Assembly (NCBI GenBank): GCA_017483235.1
Contig: JAFULE010000093.1
Location: forward strand, 1-5,306
Source: Faecalibacterium sp.
GTDB lineage: Bacteria; Bacillota; Clostridia; Oscillospirales; Ruminococcaceae
DNA length: 5,306 bases
Direction: 5' to 3'
Part shown: positions 5,284 through 5,306 of the stretch, one piece after another
Layout: each line of letters begins with the position of its first letter
Numbering within the stretch: the stretch's first letter is position 1
Position numbers and translations under genes: made by a program
Notes under the pieces: generated by a model
The model's input: only the letters and a program-made list of their open reading frames with translations
Databases searched by the model: none
Told to the model about the DNA's origin: nothing

Positions 5284-5306
5284 GGTGGGGTTTTACCGGG
5301 TTAGCG

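Noticed and set aside
1..5306. CRISPR array, insertion sequence, tRNA or phage feature
   Set aside because: I saw no spaced direct repeats, transposase-like protein, terminal inverted repeats or tRNA-like fold on either strand.

Overview
The window is a GC-rich stretch in which every gene I can support lies on the minus strand. Gene content (mre cluster, class B penicillin-binding protein, MinD-type ATPase, methylglyoxal synthase), strong AGGAGG-type ribosome binding sites and frequent GTG/TTG starts fit a Bacillota/Clostridia chromosome. The high GC and the protein flavour suggest a gut Oscillospiraceae/Ruminococcaceae-type organism (Faecalibacterium, Gemmiger or Subdoligranulum-like). That placement is inference from memory, not from a search.

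Layout, in the direction of transcription (high to low coordinates): a GC-rich hairpin (5251-5283) lies just before mreC (5220-4390), mreD (4374-3850) and a PBP2-type transpeptidase (3810-1735). These three are tightly spaced (15 and 39 nt) and form a cell-elongation operon: MreC and MreD are membrane parts of the elongasome, and PBP2 cross-links the peptidoglycan it makes. An AT-rich gap (1566-1734) follows, with a weak terminator candidate and a good SigA-type promoter (TTGTAA, 17 nt, TACTAT with an extended -10 TG). A 15-bp operator-like palindrome covers its -35 box. This promoter should drive a two-gene unit, a MinD-like ATPase (1565-831, TTG start) and methylglyoxal synthase mgsA (793-389), closed by a strong intrinsic terminator (343-369). 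Beyond it is the 5' part of an ECF-type sigma factor gene (269 to the window edge) with its own possible promoter.

Many clostridial genomes carry mreBCD-PBP2-minCDE-rodA-mgsA in this order. Here minC, minE and rodA are absent between PBP2 and mgsA, while minD and mgsA remain. The remaining MinD has a normal deviant Walker A motif but ends before the usual C-terminal membrane-targeting helix and has an altered switch II. MgsA carries Thr and Asn where the E. coli enzyme has active-site His98 and Asp101. I see no transposon, CRISPR array, tRNA or rRNA, and no clear new multi-gene system. The orphan MinD and the altered MgsA are the best leads.
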